Counted from the first letter of the stretch, positions 26,306 through 35,951 are shown. The stretch is 37,439 nt of DNA from Bacteroidales bacterium (GCA_016936665.1 JAFGXI010000004.1:1-37439); one strand, 5' to 3'. The notes: generated from the sequence alone by a model not told the origin. A program made the numbers and translations.

Positions 26306-27760
26306 ATGAGGAAAAAGACTAAAATAGTAGCGACCATTTCAGACAACAAATGCGACGTCTCTTTTATCAAAGAATTATTCGATAATGGAGTAAATGTTAT
26401 CCGGATTAATACTGCACATGCAACATTCGAAGGTGCTAAAAAAGTTATAGAGAATGTTAGGCAAGTGTCCGAAAAAATAGCCATTTTAGTTGATACCAAA
26501 GGCCCGGAGATTAGAACAATGCCAATGGAAAAATCTCTCGAAGTAAATTATGGAGAGATGGTTAGAATTGCGGGTGTACTTGCGGGAACAGATACTTCAA
26601 CTTTAGACAGTGATTTGGTATATGTGAATTACGATAAGTTTGTAAGCGATGTCCCCATCGAAAGTAAAATATTAATCGACGATGGTGCTTTAGAACTTGT
26701 AGTTAAAAAGAAGTGTGAAAAGTTTCTCGACTGTATGGCTATGAACAGGGGTGTTATTCAAGGCAAGAAAAGTGTGAACATACCTTCTGCTCATATTAAA
26801 TTGCCTGCTCTTTCAAAAAAAGACATACAATTTATAAATTTTGCTGTAGAACAAGATTTGGATTTTATTGCGCACTCATTTGTGCGTAAGAAGGAAGATG
26901 TGATAGCTGTTCAGACCATTTTAGACGCACTTTCGAGCGATATTAAAATAATTGCAAAAATCGAAAACAAAGAAGGTGTTGATAATATTGAAGAAATTCT
27001 CGATTACGCTTATGGTGTTATGGTTGCTAGGGGCGATTTGGCAATTGAAATTTCACCTGAGAAGCTACCTGTGGTTCAAAAGCAGATTGTTGAAAAAGCA
27101 ATCCAGAAAAGAAGACCTGTAATTGTTGCCACTCAGATGCTTCATTCTATGATAGAAAATCCAAGACCCACTCGTGCAGAAGTGAACGATGTAGCCAATG
27201 CAATATACGATGGAACCGATGCCATAATGTTGAGTGGAGAAACGGCTTATGGAAAGTATCCTGTTGAGTCTGTATTGATGATGAAAAATATTGCCAAAGA
27301 AGTTGAAAGTAATGTGGATACATATAAATCTTTGGAGGCTAAGGCTTTAATGCGAAAATCAAAGGACCCTCTTACCGTGAACGATAAAGTATCGGCGCAG
27401 CTTCAGAAATTAGCCATCGAAGCTGCTGAAGATTTAAATGTGAAAGCAATCATAGCAGATACAACTTCCGGGAGAACTATTCGAGGCTTGGCTGCATTTA
27501 GAGGTAGAAATACTATTTATGCACAATGCTACGATAAAAGGACCATGCGCAAATTGGCTTTGTCGTATGGCGTTCATGTCGATTATATTGAAAACACACA
27601 AACACATGCTGCTTTTATCAAAAATGCTTTGAATAATCTGATGCATAAAAAGACATTTAGCAAAGAAAGTTTGGTTGTAATTGTAGCCGGAAATTTTGGA
27701 AGGTCTACAGGCGCATCTTATATGGAAATAGCCACTGTCGATAATTTACTTAAGAGCTAA
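26306..27760 (+). CDS. pyk: Pyruvate kinase
   Basis: Catalyses phosphoenolpyruvate + ADP to pyruvate + ATP, the last step of glycolysis. A 484-residue protein of normal length. Motifs: TKIVATISDNKCDV at the start, NVIRINTAHATFEG, VDTKGPEIRTMP, the active-site IAKIENKEGVDNIEEIL (catalytic Lys near residue 215), VMVARGDLAIEI, and RPVIVATQMLHSMIENPRPT followed by RAEVNDVANAIYDGTDAIML. The C-terminal regulatory domain (about 355-484) is present and ends with VVIVAGNFGRSTGASY. The canonical first-motif Cys/Gly-Pro sequence (TLGPA in many enzymes) is TISDN here, a feature shared by many Bacteroidota enzymes. The start is the ATG at 26306; a GTA-rich alternative is absent. Confidence 0.96.
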   Translation: MRKKTKIVATISDNKCDVSFIKELFDNGVNVIRINTAHATFEGAKKVIENVRQVSEKIAILVDTKGPEIRTMPMEKSLEVNYGEMVRIAGVLAGTDTSTLDSDLVYVNYDKFVSDVPIESKILIDDGALELVVKKKCEKFLDCMAMNRGVIQGKKSVNIPSAHIKLPALSKKDIQFINFAVEQDLDFIAHSFVRKKEDVIAVQTILDALSSDIKIIAKIENKEGVDNIEEILDYAYGVMVARGDLAIEISPEKLPVVQKQIVEKAIQKRRPVIVATQMLHSMIENPRPTRAEVNDVANAIYDGTDAIMLSGETAYGKYPVESVLMMKNIAKEVESNVDTYKSLEAKALMRKSKDPLTVNDKVSAQLQKLAIEAAEDLNVKAIIADTTSGRTIRGLAAFRGRNTIYAQCYDKRTMRKLALSYGVHVDYIENTQTHAAFIKNALNNLMHKKTFSKESLVVIVAGNFGRSTGASYMEIATVDNLLKS

Positions 27761-27773
27761 ATTGAATTAAATA

Positions 27774-27814
27774 AAAAAGGAGGCTGTTTAGTAATATGAA
27801 ACAGCCTCCTTTTT
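27774..27814. terminator. Bidirectional terminator between pyk and glyA
   Basis: A 16-bp perfect inverted repeat, AAAAAGGAGGCTGTTT (27774-27789) and AAACAGCCTCCTTTTT (27799-27814), with a 9-base loop. The A-run on one side and T-run on the other give a U-tract in both directions, fitting the convergent genes. Confidence 0.9.
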
Positions 27815-27827
27815 GTTGAGAACAATT

Positions 27828-29108
27828 TTACCAAGCAAACATGGGGAAATGCTCCATAAGTTCGTTAACTTTTTTCTTTGTTTCGGTAATAACATTTTCG
27901 TTATCGATGTTAGAAATTACTTGATCGATTAAATCTACAATTATCTCCATATGCTCTTCCTTAAGACCTCTTGTGGTAATTGCAGAAGTTCCGACTCTTA
28001 GTCCTGAAGTTGCAAAAGGAGAACGAGTGTCGAAAGGTACCATGTTTTTGTTAATGGTAATGTCGGCAAGAACAAGTGTGTTCTCTACCTTTTTTCCCGA
28101 AATATCTGGGAATTTTGTTCTTAAATCGATTAACATCGAGTGATTGTCTGTACCACCGGAAATGATTTTATAACCTCTTTTCATAAAAGCATCGGCCATC
28201 ACAGAAGCATTCTTTTTTGTTTGCAACATATATGCTTTATAGTCGTCGGTTAATGCTTCGCCAAATGCGACGGCTTTAGCCGCGATAACGTGCTCTAAAG
28301 GACCGCCTTGTTGCCCTGGAAATACAGCGAAATCTAAAACTTGAGACATCATTTTAACTTCTCCTTTTGGCGTTGTTAATCCCCAAGGGTTTTCAAAATC
28401 TTTCCCCATTAATATCAAACCTCCTCTAGGTCCACGCAATGTTTTATGGGTAGTGGTTGTTACAATATGGCAAAATGGAAGAGGATCGTTTAATAATCCG
28501 GCTGCAATTAATCCGGCAGGATGAGCGATATCGGCCATTAATAATGCACCAACGCTATCGGCGATCTTACGCATTCTCGCAAAATCCCAATCTCTGGAAT
28601 GTGCCGATGCACCTGCAACAATTAATTTAGGTTGATGTTCTTTTGCTAATTGCTCCATCTCGTCGTAATCGATTCTTCCTGTTTCTTCTTTTACGTGATA
28701 ATGAATAGCGTTATAATTAATACCTGATAAATTAACAGGAGAGCCGTGTGATAAATGCCCGCCGTGAGCCAAATCTAAACCAAGAAATGTATCGCCGGGT
28801 TTAAGACAAGCAAAAAATACGGCAGCATTAGCTTGAGCTCCGGAGTGAGGCTGGACGTTAGCGTATTCTGCGCCAAATAATTCTTTGGCTCTATCGATGG
28901 CTAATTGTTCTGTCTGATCGACAATTTGACAACCTCCGTAGTATCTCTTGCCGGGGTAGCCTTCTGCGTATTTGTTTGTAAGCACAGAGCCCATGGCTTC
29001 CATCACTTGATCACTCACAAAATTTTCTGATGCAATAAGTTCAATACCTTCCTTTTGGCGGTTGTATTCTTGTTGTATTAAATCGAATATTTTTGTATCT
29101 CTATTCAT
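27828..29108 (-). CDS. glyA: Serine hydroxymethyltransferase
   Basis: A PLP enzyme that interconverts serine + THF with glycine + 5,10-methylene-THF. A 426-residue protein with [38 protein letters not shown], the pocket AHGGHLSHG, the catalytic [14 protein letters not shown] (Lys forms the Schiff base with PLP), and [20 protein letters not shown]. Length and motifs are fully normal. It shares the one-carbon/folate theme with ftcD. A TATTTTTG element sits 26 bases upstream of the ATG (complement of 29135-29142). Spacing from hldD is 86 bases, so it may have its own promoter. Confidence 0.97.
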   Translation of the reverse strand: MNRDTKIFDLIQQEYNRQKEGIELIASENFVSDQVMEAMGSVLTNKYAEGYPGKRYYGGCQIVDQTEQLAIDRAKELFGAEYANVQPHSGAQANAAVFFACLKPGDTFLGLDLAHGGHLSHGSPVNLSGINYNAIHYHVKEETGRIDYDEMEQLAKEHQPKLIVAGASAHSRDWDFARMRKIADSVGALLMADIAHPAGLIAAGLLNDPLPFCHIVTTTTHKTLRGPRGGLILMGKDFENPWGLTTPKGEVKMMSQVLDFAVFPGQQGGPLEHVIAAKAVAFGEALTDDYKAYMLQTKKNASVMADAFMKRGYKIISGGTDNHSMLIDLRTKFPDISGKKVENTLVLADITINKNMVPFDTRSPFATSGLRVGTSAITTRGLKEEHMEIIVDLIDQVISNIDNENVITETKKKVNELMEHFPMFAW

Positions 29109-29134
29109 TTGTAGCGTTGTTTTATTTTGAACAT

Positions 29135-29142
29135 CAAAAATA
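29135..29142 (-). promoter_or_regulatory. Candidate -7 promoter element for glyA
   Basis: On the minus strand this reads TATTTTTG, an exact TAnnTTTG match 26 bases before the glyA ATG, in the 86-base gap after hldD. No -33 TTG at proper spacing is seen. Confidence 0.42.
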
Positions 29143-29194
29143 TAAATTTTTCTATTGTTCTAAGTAGTTATACAGCATATTAGTATTTGCTAGA

Positions 29195-30160
29195 TTAATG
29201 ATATTGATGCCCAATTAAATATGCTTTTACATAATCTGCCACTCCTTGTTCTAACGTAATAAAAGGTTTGTTATAACCAATAGAACGCAATTTTTGCATG
29301 TTGGCTTCGGTGAAGTATTGATATTTATCGCGTATGTCTTCCGGTGTAGGAATAAACTCGATATTCTCATCTTTCCCCATTGCTTTAAACGTATTTTTAA
29401 CAAGGTCTAAAAAAGTTCTAGCTTCGCCAGTTCCAACATTATATAGTCCGGAGTCCTTTCGATGATGCATTAAAAACATCATTACACTCGATAAATCTTT
29501 GACGTAAATAAAGTCGCGTTGTTGTTCCCCGTCTTTGAAATCGGGATGATGAGACTTGAAAAGTTTCATTGTGCCGGTGGCGTTAATCTGATTGAAAGCA
29601 TGATAAACCACAGAAGCCATTCTCCCTTTGTGGTATTCGTTAGGGCCATATACATTGAAGTATTTTAAACCAGCCCAAAAATAGGGTTGACGTTCTTGTT
29701 TTAATGCCCATTTGTCGAAATCGTTTTTCGAAATGCCATAATCGTTTAAAGGTTGCAATTGCTCTACAATTTCATGATCGTCGTTGTAACCCAATTCCCC
29801 AAAACCGTAGGTTGCTGCCGATGAAGCGTAAACCAAAGGCAAGCCATATTCAACACATGCTTTCCAAACCATTTTGGAGTATTCTAAATTTAAACTATCG
29901 TAAACCGATTTAGGAAAGCCTGTTGTTGCAGATTTTGCGCCATTGTGAAAAACAAACTGGATATGTCGATGGTTTTCGTCGATAAAAGTTTTGAGTTCGT
30001 CTCGATGAATTTTTTGGCTGTATTTTTTGCCTTCGAAGTTTTTGTTTTTTTCTTCGTGCGAAAAGTCATCGACTAAAACTAAATCGTAAAAACGATTAAG
30101 GTTTAATTCTGTTATTAAATTGGATGCTATGAATCCTGCTGCACCGGTAATAATAATCAT
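29195..30160 (-). CDS. hldD: ADP-L-glycero-D-manno-heptose 6-epimerase
   Basis: A short-chain-dehydrogenase-type epimerase that makes ADP-L-glycero-beta-D-manno-heptose for the LPS inner core. 321 residues. Motifs: nucleotide-binding MIIITGAAGFIASNLITELN, VLVDDFSHEEKN (acidic residue after the second strand), FHNGAKSATTGFP, active-site SSAATYG and YGISK (Tyr-x-x-x-Lys), and LKYFNVYGPNEYHKGRMASV. The combination GAKSATT and NEYHKGRM is characteristic of HldD. It follows the CTP gene by 7 bases, so it is co-transcribed with it. Other heptose genes are not in the window. Confidence 0.93.
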   Translation of the reverse strand: MIIITGAAGFIASNLITELNLNRFYDLVLVDDFSHEEKNKNFEGKKYSQKIHRDELKTFIDENHRHIQFVFHNGAKSATTGFPKSVYDSLNLEYSKMVWKACVEYGLPLVYASSAATYGFGELGYNDDHEIVEQLQPLNDYGISKNDFDKWALKQERQPYFWAGLKYFNVYGPNEYHKGRMASVVYHAFNQINATGTMKLFKSHHPDFKDGEQQRDFIYVKDLSSVMMFLMHHRKDSGLYNVGTGEARTFLDLVKNTFKAMGKDENIEFIPTPEDIRDKYQYFTEANMQKLRSIGYNKPFITLEQGVADYVKAYLIGHQYH

Positions 30161-30167
30161 CGATTTA

Positions 30168-31751
30168 TTATTTGTTAAAGTGATTGTTGTAAGCTTTTTT
30201 ATCCGAAATAATATTAACAGCCTCGTTAAACGTTTTATCGGTTTCGTTTATGATTTGATAAAACTCGCTGGTATTCCAAATGTCTCTGGCTAAAAGCGCT
30301 CTAATTAATAAAATAACATCGCCATCTGTTTCTTTTTGCTCTGCTTCGTCTTTTGGTTCAATCTTTTTGTCTTTAGCTTTTTGATAAATTTCTCCAAGCA
30401 TTTCTTCAGATACTTTAAAATCGTTTTTGAAAATGTCGAAACTCGAATATTGCTTTTTAAGCTGATCTCGATTTTTATCCATGTACTCAACAACGTATTG
30501 GTAAATAATACCTTTTCTGCTCATTTTTGAATAGAAATCTGTGAATAATGTAGTATCTAATGGAATAAATACGTCGGGCATAATGCCACCACCTCCATAA
30601 ACTATTCGTTTCTTTAATAGAGTTGAATATTTTAATGAGTCCGGAAAATGAATACTGTCTGCATTGGTTAGTTCTCCATTATTGTATCGGTGAATAATAT
30701 CGGCAGCGTAGTCTTCGGCCCCTTTTTCGTAATTCTTTTGGATGCATCGTCCGGATGGAGTGTAATACCTGGCAACTGTAAGTCTTACCATCGATTCGTC
30801 CGGTAAATCAAAAGGTCGTTGAACCAAGCCTTTTCCAAAAGTTTTTCTTCCAACAACCAAACCACGATCCCAGTCTTGAATAGCCCCCGATACAATTTCA
30901 CTGGCAGAAGCAGATCCTTCGTCAACTAAAACAACAACTCTTCCTTCGTTAAAATTTCCTTTTTTTGTGGCATTGTATGTTTGTTTTGGCTGATGTACCC
31001 CTTCGGTGTATACGACCAATTGCCCGTCCTTTAGAAATTCGTCAGCTAAATCGATGGCCATGTTCAGATAACCACCACCATTCCCTCGTAAGTCGAGAAT
31101 CAAGTGCTTGAAACCTTGTGTTTTTAGTGAGTCGATAGCTTTTGAATATTCATCCATTGTGGTTGCTGCGAATCGATTAAGTTTGATGTAAGCGACTTCT
31201 TCGTTAACCATGTAAGCTGCATCTAGACTGTAAATGGGAATTTTATCTCTGATGATTTCAAATTCTAATAATTCTTTCTCTCCTTGCCTGAAAATTTGAA
31301 CTGTAACTTTTGTTCCTTTATCGCCACGAAGTCTTTTTACAACATCACTGTTTTGCAATCCAACTCCGGCCACTGTATCGCCATCAATAATTACAATTCT
31401 ATCGCCGGCACGTATTCCTAATTTCTCCGAAGGCCCACCGGGTATAGGAGAGACGACCATTAAAGTATCGTTAAGAATATTGAACTGAACGCCAATTCCT
31501 TCGAAATTGCCTTGAAGACCTTCGTTCATTCTTTTCACTTCATCTTTGCTTATATAAACCGAATGCGGATCGAGTTCTTTTAACATTGCAACAATAGCAT
31601 CTTCAACTAGTTTTTCAGAATTTACGGTATCAACATAAAAGCTATTGATAAGACTAAGCATTCGGGTCATTTTATATACTTGTTGCTCGAAGTTTTGAGC
31701 AAAAGTCAGGCTACTAATAAGTAGAAAAAAAACGATTGATAAGATTTTCAT
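30168..31751 (-). CDS. S41 family carboxy-terminal processing protease
   Basis: The ATG at 31751 gives a clean signal peptide (MKILSIVFFLLISSLTFAQ) and a 527-residue protein; the longer frame from 31793 begins inside the promoter element and is rejected. The order is an N-terminal helical part, a PDZ domain (about residues 75-160, GNFEGIGVQFNILND, IPGGPSEKLGIRAGDRIVII), the S41 core (about 185-370: HLILDLRGNGGGYLNMAIDL, GSASASEIVSG with the catalytic Ser near 283, and FGKGLVQ with the Lys 25 residues later) and a C-terminal helical extension (about 390-527, KKRIVYGGGGIMPDVFIPLD then K/E-rich). It degrades or trims periplasmic proteins. Substrates are unknown. hldD is next in the operon. Confidence 0.95.
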   Translation of the reverse strand: MKILSIVFFLLISSLTFAQNFEQQVYKMTRMLSLINSFYVDTVNSEKLVEDAIVAMLKELDPHSVYISKDEVKRMNEGLQGNFEGIGVQFNILNDTLMVVSPIPGGPSEKLGIRAGDRIVIIDGDTVAGVGLQNSDVVKRLRGDKGTKVTVQIFRQGEKELLEFEIIRDKIPIYSLDAAYMVNEEVAYIKLNRFAATTMDEYSKAIDSLKTQGFKHLILDLRGNGGGYLNMAIDLADEFLKDGQLVVYTEGVHQPKQTYNATKKGNFNEGRVVVLVDEGSASASEIVSGAIQDWDRGLVVGRKTFGKGLVQRPFDLPDESMVRLTVARYYTPSGRCIQKNYEKGAEDYAADIIHRYNNGELTNADSIHFPDSLKYSTLLKKRIVYGGGGIMPDVFIPLDTTLFTDFYSKMSRKGIIYQYVVEYMDKNRDQLKKQYSSFDIFKNDFKVSEEMLGEIYQKAKDKKIEPKDEAEQKETDGDVILLIRALLARDIWNTSEFYQIINETDKTFNEAVNIISDKKAYNNHFNK

Positions 31752-31790
31752 ATTACATATTTTAAAGTGTAGCTTTTGTAAAAGACCAAT

Positions 31791-31819
31791 CAAATCTAAG
31801 GAAAGACCATCAAAAGCAA
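31791..31819 (-). promoter_or_regulatory. Promoter for the ctp-hldD operon
   Basis: On the minus strand: TTG (complement of 31817-31819), 18-base spacer, TAGATTTG (complement of 31791-31798). This matches TTG-N18/19-TAnnTTTG. Predicted start of transcription about 31785, some 34 bases before the ATG at 31751, which supports that start over the one at 31793. Confidence 0.6.
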
Positions 31820-31828
31820 TATAATTTG

Positions 31829-31836
31829 TATTTTTG
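31829..31836 (+). promoter_or_regulatory. Candidate -7 promoter element for yicC-gmk
   Basis: TATTTTTG is an exact TAnnTTTG match in the divergent gap, 80 bases before the yicC ATG. No -33 TTG at proper spacing is seen. Confidence 0.35.
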
Positions 31837-31916
31837 AACTAAATTATAAAAGTTAATTTGATATCAAAAAATATCTTTATTAAGATACGTTAAATACAAT
31901 TTAATACTACGTTTTT

Positions 31917-32792
31917 ATGATACAGTCAATGACCGGTTACGGTAAATCGAACTTTAAGCTCAATCAAAACTCATATCAAATCGAATTAAGGAGTTTGAAC
32001 AGTAAACAAATGGATTTGAGCATAAAGTTGCCGACTACCCTTAGAGAATTTGAATCACAAATTAGAAAGTTTTTATCTGAAAATCTTATTAGAGGGAAAG
32101 TCGACTGTATTGTACAATTAGACGTTGAGCATGGAGGAATGGCGTTGAAATTAAACAAGAAATTGGTTAAGGATTTGTTGCAACAAGCTTTGGAAGTGTT
32201 GCCTAAGGCCAAATACCAAACCAATGAGCTTATTTTACAACCCATACTAGCAATGCCTGAGGTATGGGTTACGAGTTCTTCAGATTTCAACGAAGACGAT
32301 TGGAAAAATTTCGAAAATGCGTTGAGTGTTGCAACTAATCAATTAACTCAATATAGAAAAGAGGAAGGTTTGGTCTTGAAGACCGATTTATTGAATCGAA
32401 TAGAATTAATCGAAAGCAGGCTAAAAGAAATTGAAAAACCTGAAAAATTGAGAGTAGAAAAAGTCAAAGAACGCATCAATAAAAGCTTACAAGAAGTGAT
32501 AGAGGTTGAAAAGATCGATAGTAACCGATTCGAACAAGAAATGATTTATTACCTCGAAAAATTTGATATTTCAGAAGAAAAAACAAGGCTTACGGCACAT
32601 TGTAATTATTTTAAGGAAACAATAAGTATTGCAGAGTCTGTAGGAAAGAAGCTCAACTTTATATCGCAGGAAATGGGACGAGAAATCAATACAATAGGTT
32701 CGAAAGCCAACGATGCTGAAATTCAAAAAATGGTAGTTCAAATGAAAGATGAGTTGGAGAAAATAAAAGAACAAAGCTTTAATGTTTTGTAA
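31917..32792 (+). CDS. yicC: YicC/YloC family endoribonuclease
   Basis: A 291-residue protein with the family N terminus (MIQSMTGYGKSNF), the LRSLNSKQMDLSIKLP strand, and the C-terminal DUF1732 domain (about 205-291: YYLEKFDISEEKTRLTAHCN, REINTIGSKANDAEIQKMVV). E. coli YicC is an endoribonuclease acting on sRNA/mRNA; the family is almost always upstream of gmk, as here (14 bases). The conserved REIN(T)xGSK acidic/basic block that forms the active site is intact. The start ATG is preceded by ACGTTTTT, with no SD. Confidence 0.94.
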   Translation: MIQSMTGYGKSNFKLNQNSYQIELRSLNSKQMDLSIKLPTTLREFESQIRKFLSENLIRGKVDCIVQLDVEHGGMALKLNKKLVKDLLQQALEVLPKAKYQTNELILQPILAMPEVWVTSSSDFNEDDWKNFENALSVATNQLTQYRKEEGLVLKTDLLNRIELIESRLKEIEKPEKLRVEKVKERINKSLQEVIEVEKIDSNRFEQEMIYYLEKFDISEEKTRLTAHCNYFKETISIAESVGKKLNFISQEMGREINTIGSKANDAEIQKMVVQMKDELEKIKEQSFNVL

Positions 32793-32806
32793 TTGAGGAA
32801 CGTTTT

Positions 32807-33367
32807 ATGAAGTTAATTATTTTATCGGCACCATCTGGAGCAGGCAAATCGACCATAATTCATGCTTTAATGAAAAAAGATTTAAAACTCGAATTTTCAA
32901 TTTCGGCTTGTAATAGAGCCCCAAGAGCAGGAGAACAGAATGGTGTTGATTACCATTTTTTAAGTACAGAAGATTTCAAACAGAAAATCAAAAATGATGA
33001 GTTTGTTGAGTGGGAAGAAGTTTACGAGAATCATTTTTACGGCACATTAAAATCGGAACTGAAACGTATTGAAAGTAAAGGACATCATGTTATTTTTGAT
33101 ATTGATATTGCCGGTGGGTTAAATTTGAAAAAATTGTTCGGCGATAGAGCCTTAGCCTTGTTTATAATGCCACCTTCTGTACAAGAGTTAGAACGAAGAC
33201 TTAAATCGAGAGCTACCGATAGCGACGAAAATATACAGAAACGTGTTGCAAAAGCGACAATTGAGCTTAGTTATGCTAAAGATTTCGATTATGTAATAGT
33301 GAACGAAGTTGTAGAAAATGCAGTCGTTTCGGCAGAAAAAGAGATTCGAAATTTTTTGAATAAATAA
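32807..33367 (+). CDS. gmk: Guanylate kinase
   Basis: Phosphorylates GMP to GDP with ATP. A 186-residue protein with P-loop SAPSGAGKSTI (about residues 6-16), the GMP-binding sequence RAPRAGEQNGVDYHFLS, and the lid/adenine region ERRLKSRATDSDENIQKRVA. Length is normal. It is 14 bases after yicC; a GAGGA sequence lies 6-8 bases before the ATG, a rare SD-like case in this window. The ligase-acyltransferase gene follows 112 bases downstream with its own -7 element. Confidence 0.96.
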   Translation: MKLIILSAPSGAGKSTIIHALMKKDLKLEFSISACNRAPRAGEQNGVDYHFLSTEDFKQKIKNDEFVEWEEVYENHFYGTLKSELKRIESKGHHVIFDIDIAGGLNLKKLFGDRALALFIMPPSVQELERRLKSRATDSDENIQKRVAKATIELSYAKDFDYVIVNEVVENAVVSAEKEIRNFLNK

Positions 33368-33449
33368 ACGCTTAATATCTTTAGAATATCTGTTAATCAG
33401 TTGTTTTGGTTTTTTAACCAAATTAAATTAGTGAAATACTTAAAAGCAG

Positions 33450-33457
33450 TATCTTTG
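33450..33457 (+). promoter_or_regulatory. Candidate -7 promoter element for the ligase-ACP-acyltransferase gene
   Basis: TATCTTTG is an exact TAnnTTTG match, 22 bases before the ATG at 33480. A TTAG at about 18 bases upstream is an imperfect -33. AAGGA occurs 5 bases before the ATG, an SD-like sequence. Confidence 0.45.
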
Positions 33458-33479
33458 TATACTATTTAAAAGGATATTT

Positions 33480-35951
33480 ATGTTTTTAACAGACAAAGAA
33501 GGCATCGCAATAAAAAGTGAAACGCAAAATGTTTCATTCCAACAATTACATTCTAAAATACATTATTTTGCTCAAAAATATAAGATTAAAGAGGGCGACA
33601 GAGTCGTTGTCTTTTCAGAAAACAGAATAGGTTGGGCCTTTGCTTTTTATTCGATTTGGGAAAATAAAGGTATAGCATTGCCGGTAGATCATTTATCAAC
33701 ATCAAAAGAATTAGCATACATTCTAAACGATAGCAAACCTGCTACAATTTTTTATAGCATGTCGCAAGTCGAGGTTTTGTCTGAAGCCTTAAAGCATGTC
33801 GATTTTCATATTGACTTATTAACGATAGAAGATTACGAAAATCAAGAAATCGATGAAATAAATAAACCTACTAGAGAAGCCTCGTTCGACGAAACAGCCG
33901 TAATTATTTACACTTCAGGAACAACAGGTTCTCCTAAAGGCGTTATGCTTTCTTTTGGAAATATTCATGCAAATATTCATGCTGTCTCAGATCTTGTTAA
34001 GATATATTCTTCAGAGCAAAGAGTCATGATTTTGCTGCCTTTGCATCATGTTTTTCCTTTAATAGGAACGCTTGTTGCTCCTTTGGCAGTGGGTGCAACG
34101 GTGGCAATTGCTCCCTCTATGGCTTCGGAAAGCATTATTAAAACATTAAACGACCATCAGATTACTATGATTGTCGGTGTTCCAAGGTTGTACTCGGCAA
34201 TACGTAAAGGAATTGTCGATAAAATTGAAAAAAGCTTTGTTGCTAAAACACTCTTCAGGTTGGCAACGTTTGTTAATTCGCAAAAGTTTTCAAAAACAAT
34301 TTTTAAAACAGTACACAAGAAATTTGGAGGGCATATTCAATTTATGATTTCCGGAGGTGCTGCTCTAGATCCTATTGTGGCAAAAGACTTTAAAGCTCTT
34401 GGATTCGAATTGTTAGAAGGTTTTGGAATGACCGAAACCTCCCCAATGATAACCTTCACTAGACCGGGTACAGTAACGATTGGCTCGGCTGGGCAAGCAT
34501 TGCCGGGAACTGAACTGATGATTAAAGATGGTGAAGTAGTGACCAAAGGACCACACGTGATGAAAGGTTATTACAATAAACCTGAAGAAACCAAACAAGT
34601 GATTATCGATGGTTGGATGCATACCGGAGATTTGGGGCGACTCGACGAAAAAGGTTTTTTGTACATAACAGGACGTAAAAAAGAGATTATTGTATTATCG
34701 AATGGTAAAAATATCAATCCTATTGAGATTGAATTTCAGTTAGAAAACGCAATGCCCTTCATTAAAGAGTTAGCTGTTTTCGAAAAAGATGACAAGCTTC
34801 AGTTAGCTATAGTGCCCGATAGATTAAAGGTTCAAGAATTAAATATTGTTAACCTTTCAGAAACCATTAAAGCATATTTAATGGACCAATACAATCAAAG
34901 CGTGTCGACATATAAGCGTGTTTTTAAATTTCACATTCTAAACGACGATCTTCCCAAAACGCGTCTAGGAAAAGTGCAACGATTTAAATTAGCAGAAAGC
35001 ATTAGTAATTCTGATAAACCCAAAATAAAACAAAACGATTTAAATACAGAGGAATATCGATTAATTAAAGGCCATATTGAAGAAGAAAAAAACATACAAG
35101 TTTTTCCAGACGATCATCTAGAAATTGACCTAAGTTTAGATTCTCTCGACAAAGTTAGTCTTCAGGTTTTTATTGAGAATACATTTGGAGTTAATATTAA
35201 TGCAGAGCGAATTGCAGAACACGAAACCATTCGAAAATTGAGCGAATTTGTTCAGCGAATGAAAACGAAAATTCAAATTGATAAAATTAATTGGGGAGAT
35301 ATTATCAAAGAAAAAGTCAACATTAGACTACCTAAATCGGATTTCTCTCTTTATTTGATCGTTAAAACTTTGAAAGTATTTTTTAAAGCTTATTTCAGGT
35401 ATCGTATTGAAGGACAAGAGCATATTCCACACAACGAACCTTGTATTATAGCACCTAACCATCAGAGTTATTTAGATGGTATGTTTGTGGCTTCTGCTTT
35501 TTCCGGAAAAACTTTGATGAAATCGTTTTTTTATACTAAAGCTAAACATGTGCGTTCCAGTTTTTTAAGAAAGTTTGCCGATCGTAATAATATTATTGTT
35601 GTGGACATCAATGAAAATTTGAAGCAGTCCATTCAGTCATTAGCAGTAGCTTTAAAAAAAGGGAAAAATATTGTCATTTTCCCTGAAGGGACTCGTTCAA
35701 CCTCGAATAATATGGGCGAGTTTAAAAAAACTTTTGCGATCTTGAGTAAAGAACTCAATGTTCCCGTTGTTCCTGTGGCAATCAGTGGTGCACATCAGAT
35801 TTTGCCTAGAGGAAGTCGTTTCCCAAGACCATTTAAAAAAGTTTGTGTTGAGTTTCTATCTCCAATCATGCCTAACGGTCATACTTATCTGTCTTTAACA
35901 GAAAAGACTAAAGAAATTATTCACCAAAATTTGAAACTGCTTTCTGTTTAA
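33480..35951 (+). CDS. Fused acyl-CoA/acyl-ACP synthetase - acyl carrier - glycerolipid acyltransferase
   Basis: An 823-residue protein with three domains. (1) AMP-binding enzyme, about residues 1-505: A3 loop YTSGTTGSPKG near 145, EGFGMTETSP near 320, and GDLGRLDEKGFLYITGRKKE, activating a fatty acid as its adenylate. (2) A carrier domain, about 520-605: DDHLEIDLSLDSLDKVSLQV, with the phosphopantetheine-site Ser in DSL (about 555). (3) A PlsC-type acyltransferase, about 640-823: NHQSYLDG (HX4D-like, about 660) and FPEGTRST (about 734). The order suggests a fatty acid is loaded onto the built-in carrier and passed to a lysophospholipid or glycerol phosphate. E. coli Aas has the ligase and acyltransferase halves, in the opposite order and without a carrier. 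Actual acceptor is unknown. Confidence 0.93.
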   Translation: MFLTDKEGIAIKSETQNVSFQQLHSKIHYFAQKYKIKEGDRVVVFSENRIGWAFAFYSIWENKGIALPVDHLSTSKELAYILNDSKPATIFYSMSQVEVLSEALKHVDFHIDLLTIEDYENQEIDEINKPTREASFDETAVIIYTSGTTGSPKGVMLSFGNIHANIHAVSDLVKIYSSEQRVMILLPLHHVFPLIGTLVAPLAVGATVAIAPSMASESIIKTLNDHQITMIVGVPRLYSAIRKGIVDKIEKSFVAKTLFRLATFVNSQKFSKTIFKTVHKKFGGHIQFMISGGAALDPIVAKDFKALGFELLEGFGMTETSPMITFTRPGTVTIGSAGQALPGTELMIKDGEVVTKGPHVMKGYYNKPEETKQVIIDGWMHTGDLGRLDEKGFLYITGRKKEIIVLSNGKNINPIEIEFQLENAMPFIKELAVFEKDDKLQLAIVPDRLKVQELNIVNLSETIKAYLMDQYNQSVSTYKRVFKFHILNDDLPKTRLGKVQRFKLAESISNSDKPKIKQNDLNTEEYRLIKGHIEEEKNIQVFPDDHLEIDLSLDSLDKVSLQVFIENTFGVNINAERIAEHETIRKLSEFVQRMKTKIQIDKINWGDIIKEKVNIRLPKSDFSLYLIVKTLKVFFKAYFRYRIEGQEHIPHNEPCIIAPNHQSYLDGMFVASAFSGKTLMKSFFYTKAKHVRSSFLRKFADRNNIIVVDINENLKQSIQSLAVALKKGKNIVIFPEGTRSTSNNMGEFKKTFAILSKELNVPVVPVAISGAHQILPRGSRFPRPFKKVCVEFLSPIMPNGHTYLSLTEKTKEIIHQNLKLLSV

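Noticed and set aside
26251..26499. 82-residue frame antisense to the start of pyk
   Set aside because: It overlaps the conserved N-terminal coding part of pyruvate kinase, and its sequence shows no family pattern.
31752..31793. N-terminal extension of the carboxy-terminal processing protease (start at 31793)
   Set aside because: It would put extra residues before a clean signal peptide, and its start codon overlaps the predicted -7 promoter element.
33405..33422. TTTGGTT/AACCAAA hairpin between gmk and the ligase gene as a terminator
   Set aside because: It is a 7-bp AT-rich stem with no T-run after it; too weak to call.
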